Assembly (NCBI RefSeq): GCF_027942865.1
Contig: NC_134529.1
Coordinates: forward strand, 16,978,467 to 17,042,466
Length of the DNA stretch: 64,000 nt
Direction of reading: 5' to 3'
Source of the DNA: Odontesthes bonariensis
Lineage: Eukaryota > Chordata > Actinopteri > Atheriniformes > Atherinopsidae
Shown: positions 60,301 through 64,000 of the stretch, piece by piece
How the letters are laid out: every line of letters begins with the position of its first letter
Position numbering within the stretch: position 1 is the stretch's first letter
Notes under the pieces: model-generated
Databases searched by the model: none
Told to the model about the DNA's origin: nothing
What the model saw: the letters and a program-made list of their open reading frames with translations, nothing else
Made by a program: the position numbers and the translations under genes

Positions 60301-63300
60301 CTGTAGAGATGTAGACTCAGTGAGCTGTAGTTGTGGACAGATTACTAACCTTTTTGAATTTCCAGAGTTTAGTTAAAAGGAGAAATGAAGTCAAATTTGT
60401 GTCCGTGTGTGTGTGTGTTGTATTAATTTTGTAACATTATAAGGCAATTCAAATGCTCTCTACAATATTTTGAACAGTGTAATGACTTTGCACATCTTGC
60501 TGTGGCTGTGGTGGGCGGTCAGAGGGAAAAGAGTCTAACAGTCTTTCTTTATCTCCAGTGTGAACTAAACTGGAGATTGAAAAAAAATAAGTTCAGCAGC
60601 AACAATTTCAAACATCAGCAGCACCTCAGAGTCTGTATTCACTCGCTACTTGTTTCTGAAATTGATTGGATGCTTTCGGCCTATGGGCTCATAATTTGTC
60701 CATCTCTGTAGCCATTAATCTCATAACTGCACGACGCCTTGTCATTGTTCTTCTAAGATCCTAACATCATTTTTGAACATCTTATTGACATCATCCTTTT
60801 AAAATCTCTAGGTTTGTGTTTAACTACAAAACTGGTTGTTGGTTTTTTTGATACATCTATCAGTCACTGTTTCTATTAACTTTGGTAAAGGTTAATGAAA
60901 AAGTTTGCTGGTGGCTCTTCCATGTTGGATTTGTCCACTCACCTGCGCTTCATGTTCTTTGCATAAAAAAGACGGTTGTACAGAACCCGTGAGTGTTATT
61001 TTTGCTCGTTTTTAAGATTCAGTGTCAGTACATTTGTTGATTTGAACTATGTCCATATAAGGTCAATCATACGTCATCATTTGATCACTGCGTTTACATA
61101 CCTCTGTCTGTCTGTGGAGAAATGTTTCTCACTGTTCACAACTATGCAACTTATAACTACAGTAACTGCTACCATGACAACATGGGCCTCTGCTCACCTG
61201 GTTCCTAGTCATCTCCTTCAGCACCACTACTCTCATATCTGATTATTGATGGTCTGCAATAGAACTGCTTTAAGCCTTAACTCTTGCTCCCTTTCTCTCT
61301 TTGTATTCATACAATAACCGCTGATGGTCTCTTTGTCAGCCACTCCTTTAAAACCTCGTTGCATTTTTTTCTCTCTCTCTTTCTCTGGCATATGTGCTTT
61401 CTTTGCAATCCACTTTTTCTCTTCTTCAATCTTCCCTGCTGTCTTTCTCCATCTGGCTCTTGGGCTGGCTCATTTCTTGCTTCCTGCCATTTGATTGGGT
61501 GAGTTTCCTTGCTCTTTAACACGCTAATTTCCCACAGTGCACTGCATTGCAGTGGTGCAATGCGAGCTCAGCTGCACTGTCCCCTCCACCAACAGATGCT
61601 TGATGGTTACAAAGAGTGTCTGTGGGAAATAGTGTTATTGTTTAATGCTTCCTTAGCCTGTAACCTGTCTTCATTTAGCTACAGTGCTTTTGCCCTCATC
61701 TCAATCTCTGTGGCAACCACAAACATGATAAAACACAATTAATTTGTATTTTCCTTTCACTACTGAAAGTGTTTTCCTGACTTTGCGTTTAATCTTTTGA
61801 TGAACAAATCAGTATAGGGTACTTTCTGGTGTTAATTAATTCCACATACACATATTGATGAAGTAAAAATCTTCTTTCATATTGACATTTTAAATTCAAA
61901 TTATCATTACTGGTATTTCATGTAACAACTATAACAGTATCAAATACTTATTTAAGAGTATGAAGTGATCATTTCACTACTTGGTATTGATAATCCCTAC
62001 TCTCCACATAATTCCATGTTACATTGCTTTTTTCTCTTCTCTCTGTTGTCATGGAGACACTCATTGGTTGTCATGGCAATCCCAGTAGTAAGAAGGCCTG
62101 TGACTGAGTTGTGGTAGAGTGTGAGGATAGCTCACACTGAGGAATTCTAATATCTTCCTCCCTTTTCCTTCCTGTCCTTTCCTTTCTTCTGCCCTCTTCC
62201 TGCTGTAGTATTTGATGGCCTAGGAGATGTAATGAAGCCCACTGTCACCCCTCAAGCGGGTGATGTTGACACATCAATGGCTAACATGGCCAGTAGTAAG
62301 TAATTGTTGGGATAAATACTGACTTAAAGGAATTGTTTGAACTTTTGAGGACCAAGCTTGTTTTTTCATTTTTTTTTTCATGTACCCTCATTGTTCTAAT
62401 GAGTACAAATTTACTGTCAGAAGCTGGTAAGATTATTTGAACATGGTCACCTAGGAAGATGTAGATGTATATAACTATCTTAAAGGGTTACCCAGCTCAT
62501 TATAATATAATGGCAAGGGCTTGCTCAAGAACACGTGTTAGTATGTGATGAGTTGATGTGTTGGCAAAGAAGCTCTGGCTCCATCCATCTGTAATAAAAT
62601 TGTACTATACACTGTACCAGCACCAGTGAAGCGCCCTAGTAAGCAAGCTTAGAGACAATATTTCAATCTAGCCTGCACAAAAAAGGAGCTAAATTTATTC
62701 TTCCAAGTTGTACAGGCAAACGGTAAATACACTACCATTATAATGATAAAGGTGTGTAACAAATCAATATTTTTGGGTTTTGGGTGTGCTGTTTGGCAGA
62801 TTTCACTGGATAGAGCCAGACTAGCTGTTCTCTGTGTCCAGTTCCACTAATAAACTAAGCTAACTGCAGACTTATATTTAAAAAAAAATAATCTTTGCAT
62901 CTACTATTCAGAAAAAATTTATATTTCTCAAAATGTTGAACCATTTCTTAAAGTGTGGAGAACATGAAGATGCATCATGTTGTGTTGTATGCTGGAATGG
63001 GGAGCGCCATCTTACAAGTAATGCTTTCCCATTACCTATGGTTACAACCACTATTGCCTGGTTACATTTTGTTTTGTTTGGCTATAAACAATCAAATCTA
63101 GTGGACAAAGAGAAGAGATGGAGGAAGAAAAAAGGAAAAAGAAGACGAATCTTACTGGAAGTAACTGAATTGCACAGCTGGATGCAAGATCTGCAAATTA
63201 ATAAGCCAGCATTGTGCCGAAATCTGATACCTCCCAAAATTTGACCTCCCTTTTTATTCATGTCAACTACTTACAGTGCTTCCAAATACATTCATTAATT

Positions 63301-63378
63301 TGTTAATTTTATGGAGTCATATGTAGTGGGTTTTATCATATTTATATTATATTTTAATATATATTTTTTTCCTTCAGT

Positions 63379-63448
<70 letters not shown>

Positions 63449-64000
63449 ACTGAAGAAAAAAATATATATATATAGATATATACACTCTTGTTTGTTTATG
63501 AGGATTAGAATGTAATCAGATATGGTTTTAGAGACTCATCCAGCAGTTAGAGCACAGAAATGCTATCCTGAATGTAAAATTCAGAGTCTGTCGGTACAAA
63601 ATACAACCTCAAAGCAAGCTAGAATACAATACGGCATCCAAACAAACTGATGCATTATGTCAGCTTCACGTCTTCTATCGTTTAAAAAATAGAGGGCAGG
63701 TAGCTTCCCTCAATATCTTGCATCAGTTCATGTAACTTCATCAAAAACCATAAAAATAGCATTTTTGACCTACTCCTACCTATTAATTTACTTACAAAAA
63801 AAGAGCATCTCAGTGACATTTGATGGTGCAGATTTTAAACTTGTGCTATTTCTCTGATCCCGTTTTAAATCTTTAAGCTAAACTGAGTTAATCACTTTTT
63901 TTTTGTTAATTTCATGCTTTCTTTATTTGACTAATCATAACAATTCTAATGAGGTACTTGTGTCTCTATCTCTTTCTTTGTCTAAGACTTGACGATGGGA
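36372..64000 (+). CDS. snap91: Clathrin coat assembly protein AP180, N-terminal and central part
   Basis: Partial, running off the right edge. Exons: 36372-36501, 42857-42999, 44539-44614, 45766-45868, 46015-46108, 46201-46312, 46400-46506, 46609-46650, 47153-47226, 48008-48013, 48555-48567, 48660-48793, 52268-52341, 52608-52622, 53209-53373, 56056-56154, 58073-58303, 58514-58588, 58914-59000, 59731-59796, 62209-62295 and 63987-64000. The N-terminus [19 protein letters not shown] and the ANTH domain match AP180, including the PIP2-binding site (K28, K38, K40, H41). The tail is Ala/Pro/Ser/Thr-rich with clathrin and AP-2 motifs: DSLLDLDP, DLLG, DPFAP, DLF repeats, [19 protein letters not shown]180 drives clathrin assembly and synaptic-vesicle recycling at nerve terminals. 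Tail exons mostly share phase 1, so many could be skipped without a frameshift. The equivalent of the mammalian GGSFMAPSP...NFEAAFG stretch was not found between 59796 and 62209. Confidence 0.93.
36502..42856 (+). other. snap91: snap91 intron 1
   Basis: A 6.4-kb intron between the exon ending ...KKKHLD and that beginning LVSATNTTN. It carries a degraded LINE 3' end (39021-39150) and otherwise AT-rich, featureless sequence. No further exon or RNA gene was recognised. Confidence 0.6.
39021..39150 (+). mobile_element. Degraded LINE 3' end, plus orientation
   Basis: 'gtcctgtgatggactgggg', 'atctgtccag', 'gactccaggcccctgcc' and 'gaataggatgaagtatgc' are the reverse-orientation equivalents of the element at 13244-13369 and 50786-50981, but with many substitutions and without the (GGAT)n tail. 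This is an older insertion of the same family. Confidence 0.65.
43655..43728 (+). mobile_element. tRNA-like SINE head or tRNA pseudogene
   Basis: Contains a perfect box A (TAGCGTAGTGG) and box B (GGTTCGATTC) at tRNA-like spacing, and a T-arm-like CCCGGGTTCGATTCTTG. The acceptor stem does not pair well and the D and anticodon arms are not convincing. It is more likely a SINE head or tRNA relic than a functional tRNA gene. Confidence 0.45.
43938..43976. mobile_element. 39-bp hairpin insertion flanked by 8-bp repeats
   Basis: GATCTATAAAGAA-GG-TTCTTTATAGATC (43941-43968) is a perfect 13-bp inverted repeat with a 2-nt centre. The segment is flanked by the direct repeat TTCACACC (43930-43937 and 43977-43984) and interrupts a sequence that is uninterrupted in the sister copy at about 43370-43385. 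An 8-bp duplication is hAT-like, but slippage is possible. Confidence 0.45.
46817..46894 (+). CDS. snap91: Candidate snap91 cassette exon (78 nt)
   Basis: It sits between exon 8 (ends phase 0) and exon 9 (starts phase 0). The acceptor is CCTCACTCAG| and the donor CCG|GTAACC. In phase 0 it is open for 26 codons ([19 protein letters not shown]..., then FKSLEDP), so inclusion keeps the frame. The peptide is strongly acidic and would enter the linker just after the ANTH core. I do not recall an equivalent in human SNAP91. The donor is only fair (GTAACC), which would fit regulated use. Not proven. Confidence 0.45.
48008..48013 (+). CDS. snap91: Candidate 6-nt snap91 microexon (Glu-Gly)
   Basis: TGAAGG lies between AACAACAG and GTGAGC, with a long pyrimidine-rich tract 25-60 nt upstream (acccctcctcttttctattctcc in two parts). 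It joins phase 2 to phase 2 (GG|T GAA GG|) and would encode EG at the position of NNEG in human SNAP91. Skipping it also keeps the frame. Confidence 0.45.
48555..48567 (+). CDS. snap91: 13-nt snap91 microexon
   Basis: GTCTCCAACAAAG between TTCCACTTCCAG and GTAAGAAG. It takes phase 2 to phase 0, which is what the following exon (48660, starting GGG TCT CCA) needs after exon 9 or the 6-nt exon; without it the frame breaks. It encodes (G)SPTK and the next exon repeats GSPT, hinting at duplication. It corresponds in position to SGAPSPLSK of the human protein. Confidence 0.65.
49454..50061. mobile_element. TTAA-flanked MITE with inverted ends
   Basis: About 600 bp bounded by TTAA (49454-49457 and 50058-50061). 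The inverted ends are AGCTGCAGTCTGCA on the left and AGCTGCAATCTGCA on the right (reverse complement). It has no coding capacity. A TTAA target is typical of piggyBac and Kolobok superfamilies, so it is probably a non-autonomous relative. It lies in the snap91 intron between 48793 and 52268. Confidence 0.75.
50331..51120 (+). pseudogene. Harbinger Myb-like DNA-binding protein, broken
   Basis: Exon-like parts 50331-50482 ([16 protein letters not shown]..., then [16 protein letters not shown]), 50568-50638 ([19 protein letters not shown]) and about 51042-51100 ([13 protein letters not shown]) fit the Myb/SANT-like trihelix protein of Harbinger elements, with GTAAG/GTGAG donors and AG acceptors. 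The second intron holds a LINE insertion, and the third part loses frame within GGTGGTGCCCAGC, apparently by a 1-bp loss. Not functional. Confidence 0.6.
50773..50994 (-). mobile_element. LINE 3' end nested in the Harbinger element, 13-bp target duplication
   Basis: The same family as 13231-13382, longer at its 5' side (continues to 'gccacacagagac' and 'caatttagagtc'). Bounded by TCATCTATATCAT at 50773-50785 and 50982-50994. It ends in (GGAT)n on the minus strand. It inserted after the Harbinger element. Confidence 0.82.
52608..52622 (+). CDS. snap91: 15-nt snap91 microexon (DLLGS)
   Basis: ATCTTCTTGGATCAG between GCTTACATAG and GTGAGTG, phase 1 to phase 1. With the preceding G it reads D-L-L-G-S, the equivalent of WG|DLLGE in human AP180, and supplies a DLL clathrin-binding motif. 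It can be skipped without a frameshift. Confidence 0.75.
53630..53770 (-). repeat. Degraded DNA-transposon end
   Basis: On the minus strand 'accattgcattctgttttc' and 'tttacattttttgcagc' resemble the 3' end of the Tc1-type fish repeat also represented in the filament gene intron. Borders are unclear and divergence is high. Confidence 0.3.
56641..56660. repeat. Poly-G run (20)
   Basis: Twenty consecutive G on the plus strand in a snap91 intron, a potential G-quadruplex site in DNA and pre-mRNA; the length may be an assembly estimate. Confidence 0.9.
63357..63472. repeat. (TA)n palindrome with CAGTGTTTATA arms
   Basis: A TA tract of about 64 bp (63382-63445) is flanked by inverted arms: left ATATATATTTTTTTCCTTCAG then TGTTTATA, right TATAAACACTGAAG then AAAAAAATATATAT. 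The arms differ by one base (CC against C). The whole is an almost perfect palindrome of about 116 bp, in the snap91 intron before the last visible exon. Confidence 0.85.

Noticed and set aside
60988-60995. Five-nucleotide exon AACCC between TACAG and GTGAGT
   Set aside because: It would break the phase-1 register of the neighbouring exons.
61538-61612. Possible snap91 exon after TTTCCCACAG
   Set aside because: The peptide is unlike the AP180 tail and the donor (GTTACA) is poor; the inverted repeat TGCACTGCATTGCAG... seems incidental.

Overview
This is a vertebrate nuclear window, almost certainly from a ray-finned (acanthomorph-like) fish. The genes are split into many small exons with GT-AG introns, the proteins are vertebrate orthologues with teleost-type divergence, and the dispersed repeats are typical of fish: a tRNA-derived SINE containing 'GCCCTTGAGCAAGG', a LINE 3' end finishing in (GGAT)n, Tc1-like relics, a Harbinger element and a TTAA-flanked MITE. 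No bacterial, organellar or viral sequence was seen.

Layout. (1) 1-371: 3' end of the intronless pou3f2 (Brn-2) gene on +, cut by the window edge. (2) 372-9362: its 3' UTR and a long intergenic stretch. (3) 9363-15438: faxc on -, six coding exons (411 aa), with a SINE and a LINE tail in its introns. (4) 18365-23554: ccnc (cyclin C) on -, twelve coding exons (283 aa). (5) 24665-28560: an unnamed cytoplasmic intermediate-filament gene on +, eleven coding exons (528 aa), with a TATA box and one GC-AG intron. (6) 29339-33678: pgm3 on -, with 12 coding exons after a leader exon that appears to carry only the A of a split start codon (546 aa). (7) 36372-64000: snap91 (AP180) on +, from the ANTH domain through much of the clathrin/AP-2-binding tail. 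It runs off the right edge and has several very small exons and one candidate unannotated cassette exon.

The gene content joins two blocks that are separate in human: POU3F2-FAXC-CCNC (6q16) and PGM3-SNAP91 (6q14). The genes are not an operon. Faxc and ccnc are co-oriented, the filament gene and pgm3 converge tail to tail, and pgm3 and snap91 diverge.

The most interesting material is in snap91 (a 78-nt in-phase cassette exon candidate; 6-, 13- and 15-nt microexons; a 1.1-kb intronic block of hairpin repeats; a Harbinger element with a LINE nested in its Myb-like gene), the split ATG of pgm3, the divergent filament gene with its own intron set, and a 116-bp (TA)n palindrome near the right edge. 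Exon borders were placed by eye from splice sites, reading phase and knowledge of the orthologues; no alignment or transcript data were available.
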